NCBI RefSeq assembly: GCF_016863615.1
Contig: NZ_BOPF01000021.1
Coordinates: 124,001-188,000, forward strand
Direction of reading: 5' to 3'
Length of the DNA stretch: 64,000 bases
DNA from: Virgisporangium aliadipatigenens
Lineage (GTDB): Bacteria > Actinomycetota > Actinomycetes > Mycobacteriales > Micromonosporaceae
The translations under genes and the position numbers were made by a program. The notes below the pieces were generated by a model. That model ran no database searches. It was not told the DNA's origin and saw only the letters and a program-made list of their open reading frames with translations. Shown piece after piece: positions 8,524 through 16,806 of the stretch (positions within the stretch are counted from its first letter, which is position 1; each line of letters opens with the position of its first letter).

Positions 8524-9270
8524 GTGAACATCTGGGTCCTCGCGAGCGTCGTCGGCGGGGCGCTCCTCGCCGGTGGCGTCGTCGTGGCGCTCGTTCTGCA
8601 CGCCGTGCGCGAGAACTACATGGCCGACCTCGCAGCCGAATGGGAGACGGAACGCGCCGCCATGGCCGCCGTGCTGCGCGAGGACCTGCGGGTGTTGCAC
8701 GCCCGGCTGGCCCAGCTGCCCGCCGGATCGGCCGCCGACGCCGCCTTGCAAGAGCACGACGCCGCCGGGCAAAAGCGTGACACGGCCGCCGCGCACCTTC
8801 GGGAGGCGGAGCGGGCCGCCGAGCTGTTCGCGGCCAACGAGCGCTGGGCCGACAACCTGCGCGCCGCCACCACGGCGGCCGGCCGCGCCGGTCGTGCGAT
8901 GGCCGGCCGCGAAGAGCCGCCGTGCCTGTTCAGCCCGGTGCACGGGCCCGCCGCCGCGGAGGTCGAGTGGGCGCCGGGCGGCGGCGCGCGCAGGCGGGTG
9001 CCGGTGTGTGCCGAGGACGCGGCCCGGCTGCGCGCCGGCGAGGCCCCGCGGGTGCGCACCGTTCAGTCCGACGAGGGCGTCGTGCCGTACTTCGCCGCGC
9101 ACGGGCGTTACGTCGACTGGCTGCTGGGCTGGTACGACGGGTTCGACCCGTACCTGACCGCGCGGCTGCTCGCCGGCACCCCGATCGGGGGTCACCTGCC
9201 GGGGCGGATCCGGGCGATCCACGGTGCCGGCAGCGACCCGATGGGTGAGTTCGGCCGGGTCCACGACTGA
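8524..9270 (+). CDS. Single-pass membrane protein with coiled-coil region, unknown function
   Basis: This protein of about 248 residues has an N-terminal membrane segment ('ILVLASVVGGALLAGGVVVA'-like, residues 3-25). A charged helical stretch rich in Ala/Glu/Arg (about 30-125) with heptad character follows. The C-terminal part contains 'RRVPVCAEDAARLRAGE' and 'YFAAHGRYVDWLLGWYDGFD', which resembles a small globular domain. The topology suggests a cytoplasmic coiled coil anchored at the membrane. GTG at 8524 follows GGGAGG. I do not recognise a family. Confidence 0.7.
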   Translation: MNIWVLASVVGGALLAGGVVVALVLHAVRENYMADLAAEWETERAAMAAVLREDLRVLHARLAQLPAGSAADAALQEHDAAGQKRDTAAAHLREAERAAELFAANERWADNLRAATTAAGRAGRAMAGREEPPCLFSPVHGPAAAEVEWAPGGGARRRVPVCAEDAARLRAGEAPRVRTVQSDEGVVPYFAAHGRYVDWLLGWYDGFDPYLTARLLAGTPIGGHLPGRIRAIHGAGSDPMGEFGRVHD

Positions 9271-9333
9271 GCCAAACCCTGGAAAAGGCGGCCGGAGCTC
9301 GTCGCCGCCACCCCGGGCGGCCATCATGAGATC

Positions 9334-9960
9334 ATGATCGACTGGGTCGGATTCCTGCCCGCCGCGCTGTTCGTCTCGCTGATCCCCGGGGCCAACCAGC
9401 TGCTCGGGCTCAGCAACGCCGTCCGGTACGGCTCCCTGCGGGCGCTGGCCGGCGTGGGTGGGCGGCTGGCGGCGTTCGTGGTGCTGATCGGGCTCGTCGT
9501 CGCCGGGCTCGGCGCGGTGCTGGCCGCCTCCGCCACCGCCCTGGAAGCGATCAAATGGGTGGGCGTCGTCTATCTCGTCTGGCTCGGCGTCACCAGCCTG
9601 CGCAGCGCCGCGCGCGAACCGCTCGCCGGCCGGGACCCCGCGGCGACCGAGGGCGCGGTGCGTTCGATCGTGACGCGCGAGTTCGTGGTGGCGATGAGCA
9701 ACCCGAAGGCGCTGCTGCTCTTCGCGGCGCTGCTGCCGCAGTTCACCGGCGGGCAGGCGGCCGACGCGGGTGGGCAGCTCGCCCTCCTCGGGATCGCGTA
9801 CCTCGGCGTGGAACTCCTCGTCGGGCTCGGCTACATCGCGATCGGCAGCCGGATCGGGGCGACCGGCGTGCGGGCGCGCACCCAGCGGAAGGTCGACTTC
9901 GGCGCGGGCGTCGTCTTTCTCGGCCTCGGCGCCGCCCTGGCCGTAGACGACCTCGCCTGA
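9334..9960 (+). CDS. LysE/RhtB family exporter
   Basis: This 208-residue polytopic membrane protein shows the LysE family pattern: 'SLIPGANQLLGLSNAVRYGS' in the first segment and loop (the family PGP motif reads PGA here), 'VVYLVWLGVTSLRSAAR', and 'FVVAMSNPKALLLFAALLPQF', which holds the conserved NPK. Members export amino acids or related metabolites. Five or six membrane helices can be seen. No adjacent regulator of the LysG type is present, so substrate is open. Confidence 0.88.
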   Translation: MIDWVGFLPAALFVSLIPGANQLLGLSNAVRYGSLRALAGVGGRLAAFVVLIGLVVAGLGAVLAASATALEAIKWVGVVYLVWLGVTSLRSAAREPLAGRDPAATEGAVRSIVTREFVVAMSNPKALLLFAALLPQFTGGQAADAGGQLALLGIAYLGVELLVGLGYIAIGSRIGATGVRARTQRKVDFGAGVVFLGLGAALAVDDLA

Positions 9961-9963
9961 GGC

Positions 9964-10317
9964 TCAGCGCCGGTACTGATAGGTGCGCGACCTCGCGCTG
10001 ATCGGAAGCGTCTCGATCGGCTTCAGATAGCCGACTCCGACGTACTGCTCCATGTATTCGTGCTCGGGTACCTGGACCGCCACGAGATCCCAGGGCCCGT
10101 GCTGCTGCAGGTTCCGGCCGAAGCGGACGCGGTCGCAGGTGAAGCGGTCCGGCGCGGCGTTCTTCGGGTAGCACCGGGTGGTGTACCAGTCGTCCGTGCC
10201 CGGGCGTTCCGGGTGTACTCCCACGAGGACCCAGAGCGTCTGGCCGGGGATCGGTCGCCAGAAGACCAGTACCGACACCTCCAGCGGAACGTCCACGGCC
10301 TCGGACGGTTCGAGCAC
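9964..10317 (-). pseudogene. Detached C-terminal domain of the EAD membrane protein
   Basis: This frame encodes about 117 residues beginning 'LEPSEAVDVPLEVSVLVFW' and including 'LWVLVGVHPERPGTDDWY', a beta-rich domain with two cysteines ('TTRCYP', 'FTCDRV'). Similar domains lie outside the membrane at the C terminus of EAD-TM proteins in actinomycetes (from memory). Here it has no signal sequence and begins two bases after the stop of the upstream frame. The same frame read further upstream gives 'VAPATLTV' directly before it, which looks like the missing start of the first strand. I infer that this is the C-terminal half of the gene at 10320-10778, separated by a one-base loss near 10331-10334. 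A separately translated, coupled protein is the alternative. Confidence 0.6.
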
Positions 10318-10319
10318 GG

Positions 10320-10778
10320 TCAGCGTGGCCGGGGCGACGAATCGGACGGGCCGGCGGTCGGCGTCGCGACGGCCGAATGCGACGGGGCGGCGGTGGCCCG
10401 ATCGCCGTCCCGCGTCATCACCTTGAGCGCCGCCGCCACCCCGACGGCGAGCAGGGCGGTCACCGCGACGGCGAGACCGATCCGCCCCGCCCTCCGTCGC
10501 GGCGGCGGTATCGACGGCTCGGCGTGACGCCAGGGCCGGAGCCGGTCGCCGAGGTCGGTCCGATCGATCCGGTCGAGCAGGCCGGGGAGTTCGGGCAGCC
10601 GGTCGCGCCGCTCCAACCAGTCCCAGACGGCGCGTGGCTCGTCGCCGGCCGGAAAGCGGGCCCGCTCGTATGCCGGAATGTCGATCAGATCCGCGAGATC
10701 CCGCCAGTCGCCGCCGAGCCGCCGGCAGAAGTCGAGCTTCCGGGCTCCGGGCGGCGGGGCGGGCAACGGCTCGCGCAC
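10320..10778 (-). CDS. Effector-associated-domain (EAD) single-pass membrane protein, truncated
   Basis: The N-terminal ~75 residues ('FCRRLGGDWRDLADLIDIPA', 'YERARFPAGDEPRAVWDWLE', 'LPELPGLLDRI') match the death-like effector-associated domain described for bacterial conflict and signalling systems. A basic stretch, a membrane helix ('IGLAVAVTALLAVGVAAAL') and a Ser/Thr/Pro linker follow, ending in a stop at 10320. The expected extracellular domain is encoded next, in another frame. One extra C in the CCCC run (plus-strand GGGG, 10331-10334) would restore an unbroken EAD-TM-linker-domain protein. A true frameshift, a sequencing error and programmed slippage cannot be separated here. No partner effector is visible nearby. 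Confidence 0.7.
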   Translation of the reverse strand: MREPLPAPPPGARKLDFCRRLGGDWRDLADLIDIPAYERARFPAGDEPRAVWDWLERRDRLPELPGLLDRIDRTDLGDRLRPWRHAEPSIPPPRRRAGRIGLAVAVTALLAVGVAAALKVMTRDGDRATAAPSHSAVATPTAGPSDSSPRPR

Positions 10779-10799
10779 GGCGACAGCATGCCAGAAACC

Positions 10800-10876
10800 G
10801 GACGCGGACGTGGCAACGGAGCGAAGCGGAGAGGTGCGACGGGAGGAACGGTCGCGCCCCCGGCGGACGCGCGAAA
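10800..10876 (+). repeat. Dispersed intergenic repeat, copy 1
   Basis: This noncoding stretch upstream of the EAD gene shares a pattern with two other intergenic sites in the window. It runs ACGCGGACGTGGCAACGGAG, then GGTGCGACGGGAG, then ACGGTCGCGCCCCCGGCGGA. The copy at 53694-53790 has the same blocks with a longer middle section, and the copy at 26445-26533 is on the other strand. Nothing here looks like a transposase or terminal inverted repeat. Confidence 0.6.
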
Positions 10877-10884
10877 TAGAAACC

Positions 10885-11745
10885 CTAGGAAAAGGGATCC
10901 GGGCGCCGCTCCAACAGCTCGTACAGCGTCTGCTGGATCGTCTCCCGCACCTGATCCGCGAGATTGAAGATCACCATCGGATCGTCGGCGTCGCCCTCGA
11001 TCGACGCAGTCTCGATCGGCTTGCCGAACTCGATGAGCCACTTCGACGGCAGCGGCACCAATCCGAGCGGCCCCAACCACGGGAACGTCGGCGTGATCGG
11101 GAAGTACGGCAGCCCGAGCAGCCGCGCGAGCGACGGCACGTTGCCGATCATCGGGTAGGCCTCCTCGGCGCCCACGATCGACACCGGGATGATCGGCACA
11201 CCGGTGCGCAGGGCGGCCGACACGAAGCCGCCGCGCCCGAAGCGCTGCAGGCGGTACCGCTCGCTGAACGGCTTCCCGACGCCCTTGAACCCCTCCGGGA
11301 AGACGCCGATGAGGTGGCCGGTGCGCATCAGCCGCTCGGCGTCGGGCGCGCAGGCCAGGGTGGCCCCGCTCTTGCGCGCCAACTCGGACAGGCCGGGCAT
11401 GCGGAAGACCAGGTCGGCACCGAGCAGGCGCAGGTAACGTTCGGTCTCCTCACGAACGGCCACCGCGAGCATGACGGCGTCGATGGCGACCGTGCCGGAG
11501 TGGTTGGCGACGACGAGCGCCCCGCCCTCGGTGGGGAGGTTCTCCACGCCGGTGACCTCGGTGCGGAACCACGTCTTGTACAGCGGCTTCAGCGCCGGCA
11601 GGAACACGTTGTCGGTGAGGTGCTTGTCGAACCCGAACTCGTCGACCTCGTAGTCGCCGGTGAGCCGCTGGCGCACGGCGGAAAGGAAGCCCGCGACCCG
11701 CTCGTCCCACACGTCCGGCTTACGGGGCTCCGGAACCTCAGTCAT
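10885..11745 (-). CDS. Lysophospholipid acyltransferase family protein (PlsC-like)
   Basis: This 286-residue protein has PlsC-type features: 'ALVVANHSGTVAIDAVML' (acyltransferase block I; spacing between His and Asp is six residues rather than the usual four), 'IGVFPEGFKGVGKPF' (block III) and 'GVPIIPVSIVGAEEAYP' (block IV). It probably transfers an acyl chain to a lysophosphatidate or similar lipid at the inner membrane face. Its start overlaps the epimerase gene stop by eight bases, so the two are co-translated. The epimerase-acyltransferase pair next to bS22 and a small HTH gene is a conserved actinobacterial arrangement (Rv0500A-Rv0502 in M. tuberculosis, from memory). Confidence 0.88.
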   Translation of the reverse strand: MTEVPEPRKPDVWDERVAGFLSAVRQRLTGDYEVDEFGFDKHLTDNVFLPALKPLYKTWFRTEVTGVENLPTEGGALVVANHSGTVAIDAVMLAVAVREETERYLRLLGADLVFRMPGLSELARKSGATLACAPDAERLMRTGHLIGVFPEGFKGVGKPFSERYRLQRFGRGGFVSAALRTGVPIIPVSIVGAEEAYPMIGNVPSLARLLGLPYFPITPTFPWLGPLGLVPLPSKWLIEFGKPIETASIEGDADDPMVIFNLADQVRETIQQTLYELLERRPDPFS

Positions 11746-12811
11746 CGTCGCCCCCGAGAGACGCCCGGGCCTGCCGGATCCGTTCGAGGATCAGCTTCTC
11801 GGCGAACCGCAGCCGCGAACCGCTCATCGGCCCGGCGTCGTGCGCGCGCACGAACTCGTCGAACGCCTCGGCGGTGCTGCGCGGCTCGAAGCCGAACTCC
11901 TTCACCAGCGCCTCCGTGTCGACGACCCGCCCGTGGACGAACAGGTCCAACTGGTCGAGCGAGAAGTCCAGCACCCGCCACTGCTTGGCGACGGCCGCGA
12001 CACCGGAGAGCCCCGGCTCGAGAACCGGCACCGCCAGCCGGCCGGCACGCCGGATCGCCTGGTTGAGCGTGAGCACGCCGCGCCCGGCGACGTTGTAGGT
12101 CCCCGGGTGGTCCTCGACGACCGAGCGGTGCAGCACCTCGAGCGCGTCGTCGGCGTGCACGAACTGCAGCCGCGGATCGCGCCCGAGCACGGTCGGCACC
12201 AGGGGCATGGTGAAGTACCGCGACAGCCTGGTGTCGGTCTGCTGCCCGATGAACGGCGCGAACCGCAGCACCGTGGCCCGCACGTCCTTGCGCCGCCGGC
12301 CGAACCCGCGCACATAGTCCTCGACGTCGAGAACGTCGCGCGCGAAACCACCGCGCGGCAGGTCCCGCGGCTCGGTGCCCTCGGTGAAGACGGCCGGGTC
12401 GCGGAAGGACGCGCCGTACGCGGCCGTCGACGAGCGCACCACCAGCTTGCGCAGCCGGGGCACCTGCTGGCACGCGGCGAGCAGGCGCATGGTGCCGATG
12501 ACGTTCGCTTCCTTCATCGCCGCGCGCCCGCCCCGGTTGGGGTCGGGGGCGGTGGAGATGGCCAGGTGAGCGACGACGTCGACCTCGTTGCGCGCGAACA
12601 GCCGGATCAGGTCGGCCGTGCGCAGCTCGGACTCGTACAGCTCCACGCCCGTGAGGTACGGCTCGACCTCGGCCGACGGCGCGGCGGGGTCGAGTCCGAT
12701 GACACGCTCAACGGCCGGGTCGGCGACGAGTCGGGCCGCCAGACGGGCGGCGAGGTACCGGCTGACGCCGGTCACCAGCACCGTGATTCCGTCGGGGGTC
12801 GACTCGCTCAC
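11738..12811 (-). CDS. NAD-dependent epimerase/dehydratase family protein
   Basis: This 357-residue extended SDR-type protein has a Rossmann N terminus ('ITVLVTGVSRYLAARLAARL'), 'DVVAHLAISTAPDP', 'LRKLVVRSSTAAYGAS' (Ser of the triad) and a substrate domain with 'VHADDALEVL' and 'GTYNVAGRGVLTLNQ'. The usual YxxxK is not obvious: the region reads 'FARDVLDVEDYVRGFGRR', so catalysis may be altered. Orthologues next to a PlsC-type enzyme are sometimes called GalE2; sugar epimerase activity is not established. GTG start at 12811. Confidence 0.85.
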   Translation of the reverse strand: MSESTPDGITVLVTGVSRYLAARLAARLVADPAVERVIGLDPAAPSAEVEPYLTGVELYESELRTADLIRLFARNEVDVVAHLAISTAPDPNRGGRAAMKEANVIGTMRLLAACQQVPRLRKLVVRSSTAAYGASFRDPAVFTEGTEPRDLPRGGFARDVLDVEDYVRGFGRRRKDVRATVLRFAPFIGQQTDTRLSRYFTMPLVPTVLGRDPRLQFVHADDALEVLHRSVVEDHPGTYNVAGRGVLTLNQAIRRAGRLAVPVLEPGLSGVAAVAKQWRVLDFSLDQLDLFVHGRVVDTEALVKEFGFEPRSTAEAFDEFVRAHDAGPMSGSRLRFAEKLILERIRQARASLGGDDD

Positions 12812-12843
12812 CTAGCCCTAGCTCACTTCGCTGAAGGTGCGAA

Positions 12844-12945
12844 CTACTTGCCGAGACGACGACGCTGGACGCGGGTCTTGCGCAGCAGCTTCCGGTGCTT
12901 CTTCTTGGCCATACGCTTGCGGCGCTTCTTGACGACCGAGCCCAT
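12844..12945 (-). CDS. Small ribosomal subunit protein bS22 (AURKAIP1/COX24 domain)
   Basis: This 33-residue, extremely basic protein reads [12 protein letters not shown], then [21 protein letters not shown] apart from a break I insert here to keep it short. It matches the actinobacterial 30S protein bS22 found in mycobacterial ribosomes. Start and stop are unambiguous, with GAGGGG six bases before ATG. A TACCCT hexamer at 13023-13028 (minus strand) could be its -10 element. It is annotated from direct translation of the minus strand and is the conserved neighbour of the HTH and epimerase genes. Confidence 0.92.
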   Translation of the reverse strand: MGSVVKKRRKRMAKKKHRKLLRKTRVQRRRLGK

Positions 12946-13271
12946 TAGTTCCCCTCAAAACACGTACGCACGCGGTGCCCGGCGGGAATGCGCCGGGGCA
13001 CATCGGTGTATTGGCGGGCTCCAGGGTAGCCCCCCGCCCGCGTGATCGGAAAACCAGCGCCCGGCCTGTCAGCCGGAAAGCCCGGCGAAGCGGCCCTAAA
13101 GGCCTCTCCTGCCGATCATCAGCGGCCTGCGCCGGCTCCAGACGCCGCCTCGCGGCGCCGGCGAGCCACCCGGATACAACACCGGTATCCGGGCACCTCG
13201 CCGTCTGGCGACGCGACGTCTGGACCTCGCCGCAGACTCGCCATGATCGACAGGACAGGCCTGGGCGGCGG
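12946..13271. other. Intergenic region between the BldC-like gene and bS22
   Basis: I find no gene in this 326-bp gap. Read on the minus strand it contains GC-rich hairpins, for example CCGGC-CTGTCA-GCCGG near 13060 and GGCC-CTAAA-GGCC near 13090, probably the end of the HTH transcript. A candidate -10 TACCCT (13023-13028) lies 78 bp before bS22. None of the hairpins resembles a riboswitch class I know. Confidence 0.5.
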
Positions 13272-13499
13272 TCAGGCCGATTCGCGGAAGGCGCCGCGGA
13301 GGTAGGCGTGGACCGCGTGCTCCGGGACCCGGAACGAGCGACCGACGCGAACCGCCGTCAAGTCGTTGGAGTGCACCAGCCGATACACCGTCATCTTGGA
13401 CACCCGCATCAGCGAAGCGACCTCGGCGACCGTCAGGAAGCGCACGTCACCGAGCCGTTCATCAGCGCGCCGGGCGTCGCCCTGAGGGATTGCCGTCAT
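13272..13499 (-). CDS. BldC-like small MerR/excisionase-type DNA-binding protein
   Basis: This 75-residue protein has a winged HTH near its centre ('FLTVAEVASLMRVSKMTVYR', 'LVHSNDLTAVRVGRSFRVPE'). That is the BldC/excisionase-like fold, common as a stand-alone DNA-binding protein in actinobacteria. The ATG is preceded by GGAGGAATC and a TAGTAT -10-like hexamer at 13525-13530. In mycobacteria the Rv0500A gene holds this position, and Streptomyces has a BldC paralogue here (from memory). It is probably a global or developmental regulator; targets unknown. Confidence 0.88.
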   Translation of the reverse strand: MTAIPQGDARRADERLGDVRFLTVAEVASLMRVSKMTVYRLVHSNDLTAVRVGRSFRVPEHAVHAYLRGAFRESA

Positions 13500-13581
13500 G
13501 ATTCCTCCGATACCGACCGTGAGAATACTAGTACGGTAGCGGGACAGATGTTACGGCGCGTGCGACTTCGACTACTTTGGA

Positions 13582-14766
13582 TCACTCCGAGCGCAACGCC
13601 ACCACGGGATCCAGCCGCCCGGCGCGCTGCGCGGGCACCACTCCGAACACGATCCCGACCGCCGCGGAGACCCCGAACGCCAGCACGAGCGACCACCACG
13701 TGATGGCCGCCGGCACCGGCGAGACGGCGGCGACGAGCAGGGCCGAGCCGACTCCGATCGCCATCCCGAGGGTCCCGCCGAGCGACGTGAGCAGCACCGC
13801 CTCCAGCAGGAACTGCACCCCGATGTCGCGCGGCCGCGCCCCGACGGCCTTGCGCAGACCGATCTCGCGGGTCCGTTCGCGCACGGAGACGAGCATGATG
13901 TTGGAGACGCCCACCCCGCCGACGAGCAACGAGATGCCGGCGATCGCGGCCAGCACACCGGTGAGCACCCCCAGGATGTCGCCCAGCACGCCGAGGATCT
14001 GCTCCTGCGTCACGGCGCTGAACTCGGTCTCCGGATGCCGCTTGGACAGTTCCGCCACGATGCGGGTGGCGAGCGCGTCGATCGAGGTGCGGTCGGGCGC
14101 CTTGACGGCGATGGCGTCGATGCGGTTCGTGGCGAAGAGCCGGTGCGCCGTCGTGACGGGGATGTGCACCTCGTTGTCCCGGTCGACGCCGAGGCTCTGC
14201 CCCAGCGGCGCGAAGACGCCGACGACGCGGAACCGCACGCCGGCGATGTTCGCCTGCTGGCCCACGGGATCCCGGTCGCCGAAGAGGGCCCGCGCGACGG
14301 AGGCACCGAGCACGGCCACCCGCCGCTGAGTGTCCACATCGGACTTGTTGAAGTAGGTGCCGCGACCGACCTGACGGACGAAGACGTTCGGGGTGGTGTC
14401 GAGGACGCCCAACACACTCGTGAAGGTGCTCTTGGAAAACGCACGCACCGTCTCCCCCGACGTCACCGTCACCGCCACCCGGCTGCGATCGCCGACGATG
14501 CGCGTGACAGCGTCCACATCGGACAGTTGCAGCCGCGAAGCCGTTGGGGCGGCACCGAAATCCACCCGACCGGGCACCACGACGAGCAGGTTCGAGCCGA
14601 GCCCCTCGACCTGTTCCTCGACCTCGTTCTTGGTGCCGGTGCCGATGGCGACGAGCACCACGACCGCCGCCACGCCGATGATGACGCCGAGCATCGTGAG
14701 CCCGCTGCGCAACCTGTTGGCACGCAGGGCGGTCAGCGCGACGCGCCACGCTTCGACAAACCTCAC
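13582..14766 (-). CDS. MacB-type ABC transporter permease
   Basis: This 394-residue protein has the MacB/FtsX layout: an N-terminal membrane segment ('[20 protein letters not shown]'), a large periplasmic-type domain (about residues 45-265) and three C-terminal membrane helices. The conserved '[20 protein letters not shown]' cytoplasmic motif sits between the second and third. It forms the membrane part of a tripartite-like efflux or mechanotransmission transporter with the ATPase and adaptor genes upstream. The start overlaps the ATPase stop by four bases. Substrate unknown. Confidence 0.9.
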   Translation of the reverse strand: MRFVEAWRVALTALRANRLRSGLTMLGVIIGVAAVVVLVAIGTGTKNEVEEQVEGLGSNLLVVVPGRVDFGAAPTASRLQLSDVDAVTRIVGDRSRVAVTVTSGETVRAFSKSTFTSVLGVLDTTPNVFVRQVGRGTYFNKSDVDTQRRVAVLGASVARALFGDRDPVGQQANIAGVRFRVVGVFAPLGQSLGVDRDNEVHIPVTTAHRLFATNRIDAIAVKAPDRTSIDALATRIVAELSKRHPETEFSAVTQEQILGVLGDILGVLTGVLAAIAGISLLVGGVGVSNIMLVSVRERTREIGLRKAVGARPRDIGVQFLLEAVLLTSLGGTLGMAIGVGSALLVAAVSPVPAAITWWSLVLAFGVSAAVGIVFGVVPAQRAGRLDPVVALRSE

Positions 14767-15437
14767 ACGATCACGCCGTCGCGCATCGTGATGCGGCGCC
14801 GCGCCCGGGCCGCCACCTCCAGGTCGTGGGTCACCATGATGAGCGCCACCCCGCGCTCCGCGTTGATCTCCTCCAGCAGCGTCAGGACGGACTGCCCGGT
14901 CGCCGTGTCGAGGTTGCCGGTCGGCTCGTCGGCCAGCAGCACCACCGGATCCGTGACGAGGGCGCGGGCGATCGCCACCCGCTGCTGTTCGCCGCCGGAG
15001 AGCTGATTGGGGCGGTGGTCGAGGCGGTGCCCCAACCCGACGCGGGCGAGCATCGCGGTGGCGCGGCGACGGCGTTCGGCGGCGCGGATCCCGCCGCGAT
15101 AGACGAGCGGCAGCGCGACGTTGTCCACCGCCGTCGTGCGCGGCAGCAGATGGAACGCCTGAAAGACGAAACCGATGGTCTCGTTGCGCAGCGTCGCCAT
15201 GGCCGCCGGGTCGAGGCGGTTGACGTCGCGGCCGCCGATGAGGAGTTCGCCGGCGGTGGGCCGGTCGAGGCCGCCGAGCAGGTGCATCAGCGTGGACTTG
15301 CCCGAACCGGACGGACCGACCAGCGCCACGTAGTCGCCGGCGGCCACCTCCAGGCTGACGCCGCGCAGCGCCGGGACGCTGACGCCGTCGAGTTCGTAGG
15401 TGCGGCTCAGGTCGCGGGCGACGACCGCCGGCATCAT
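14763..15437 (-). CDS. ABC transporter ATP-binding protein, MacB/LolD class
   Basis: This 224-residue ATPase has Walker A 'GPSGSGKST', Q-loop '[10 protein letters not shown]', signature '[15 protein letters not shown]', Walker B '[10 protein letters not shown]' and H-loop 'MVTHD'. It powers the adjacent MacB-type permease. The ATG at 15437 overlaps the adaptor stop as ATGATG, so the three genes form a tightly coupled operon in the order adaptor, ATPase, permease. A second ATG is immediately adjacent. Confidence 0.93.
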   Translation of the reverse strand: MMPAVVARDLSRTYELDGVSVPALRGVSLEVAAGDYVALVGPSGSGKSTLMHLLGGLDRPTAGELLIGGRDVNRLDPAAMATLRNETIGFVFQAFHLLPRTTAVDNVALPLVYRGGIRAAERRRRATAMLARVGLGHRLDHRPNQLSGGEQQRVAIARALVTDPVVLLADEPTGNLDTATGQSVLTLLEEINAERGVALIMVTHDLEVAARARRRITMRDGVIV

Positions 15438-16783
15438 TTGAGCTCCTGGCCCGCGCTGACCTTGTCGGCGCCGCGCACCACCACCCGGTCCCCCTCGGCG
15501 ACGCCGTCGACCACCTGCACCAGGTCGGTGCCGGCGACCCCGAGCGTGACCGGCACCCGCTGCGCCCTGCCGCCGCGCACCACCCACACCGCGTCGCGGC
15601 CGTCCGCGCTGAGCACCGCCGCCGCCGGCACCACCACCGCCCCGGCCGCCGAGCGGACCGACAGGTGCGCGACCGCGCTCATCCCCGGCCTCGGCGCCGG
15701 CGCGGCCCGCCCGTCGGCGAAGGTGCCGGCGCGCAGGGCCAGCCGCACCCGGTAGGAGACGCCGCCGCGCGCCGACGTGGTCGGCAGCACGTCGACCGCG
15801 CGGACCGTGGCGGCGTAGCGGGCGCCGGGGGCCGCGTCGAGTTCGACCTCGGCCGCCTGCCCGGCGGAGACCAGCAGCACGTCGGTCTCGTCCACCTCGG
15901 CGAGCAGGCCGGGCTCGCTGGTGTCGACGACGGTCAGGATGACGGTGCCCGCGCTGACCCGCGCGCCCTCGACCGGCGCCGGATCCACTCCCGGCCCGTT
16001 CGCGGGCGCGGCGTTCGGGACCGGTGCTCCCATGCCCAAAAGCTCTTCGATGGAACCGGCACCGCCGCCGGCTGCGCCGGGACCGCCCATCTGGAGCACC
16101 CCGCCGACGGGAGCCCTGAGCGTGAGCGCGTCGACGGTGGTGCGCGCCAGTTCGTAGGCGGACTTCGCCTGGGCCCGCTGCGCGGCGGTCAGCGCGTTCA
16201 TGGCCTGGCTGACACTGGCGATGCCGTTCTGCACCGAGGCGATCAGGGCCCGCGAGGACGCGCTGGCCTCCCGGTAGGCCGCCTCGGCGGCGCCGACCTG
16301 GGCCAGCAGCGCGTCGCGCACCCCCGGGTCGGCGATCTTCGCGGCGGCCTCCCGCGCCACGGCGAACGCCTGCGCCGCCGCCTCGTCGGTCTTGCGCTGC
16401 GTGCCGGAGAGGTCCCGCACGCCGACCGCGCCGGTGCCCGAAAGCGCCCGCAGCGCCTCCTCCGCGTCGGCGAGCCGCTTCTGCGCACCCGGCGAGTCGA
16501 TCACCGCGAGGACCTGCCCGGCGCTGACCGTGCTGCCCGGCGGTGCCTGCAACGACCGCAGCGTGCCGTCGGCCGGCGCGGTCAGGGTGGCGACGGCGCG
16601 TGCGGTCACGGCCGCCGGAGCGTCGACGAGTTCGGTGACGTCGGCGCGGGACGCGGTGCCCACGCCGATGCCGTCGTCGTCCGAGGAACAGGAGGCCGCG
16701 CCGAGCGCCAGCACACAGAGCACACCGACGGCCAGGATCAACGGCCGTGCTATCCGGCGAGGGGGTTGCCGCACCTCGCCCAT
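15434..16783 (-). CDS. HlyD/RND-type adaptor lipoprotein of the ABC efflux operon
   Basis: This 449-residue protein begins with a membrane/signal segment and a weak lipobox ending at Cys32 ('VLALGAASC'). It has a split lipoyl-like domain ('ATLTAPADGTLRSLQAPPGS', later 'LRAPVGGVLQMGG'), a long Ala-rich helical hairpin (about 105-215), then beta-barrel ('LLAEVDETDVLLVSAGQAAE') and membrane-proximal domains. In a Gram-positive such MacA-like adaptors act on the outer face of the cytoplasmic membrane with the MacB permease. First gene of the three-gene operon. Confidence 0.85.
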   Translation of the reverse strand: MGEVRQPPRRIARPLILAVGVLCVLALGAASCSSDDDGIGVGTASRADVTELVDAPAAVTARAVATLTAPADGTLRSLQAPPGSTVSAGQVLAVIDSPGAQKRLADAEEALRALSGTGAVGVRDLSGTQRKTDEAAAQAFAVAREAAAKIADPGVRDALLAQVGAAEAAYREASASSRALIASVQNGIASVSQAMNALTAAQRAQAKSAYELARTTVDALTLRAPVGGVLQMGGPGAAGGGAGSIEELLGMGAPVPNAAPANGPGVDPAPVEGARVSAGTVILTVVDTSEPGLLAEVDETDVLLVSAGQAAEVELDAAPGARYAATVRAVDVLPTTSARGGVSYRVRLALRAGTFADGRAAPAPRPGMSAVAHLSVRSAAGAVVVPAAAVLSADGRDAVWVVRGGRAQRVPVTLGVAGTDLVQVVDGVAEGDRVVVRGADKVSAGQELK

Positions 16784-16806
16784 GCTATGCCGGGTGTCGA
16801 CGGCCC

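Noticed and set aside
10320-10345. Programmed ribosomal frameshift in the EAD gene
   Set aside because: The CCCC run is short and no strong downstream structure was apparent. A simple indel is more likely, so I list it only as an alternative.
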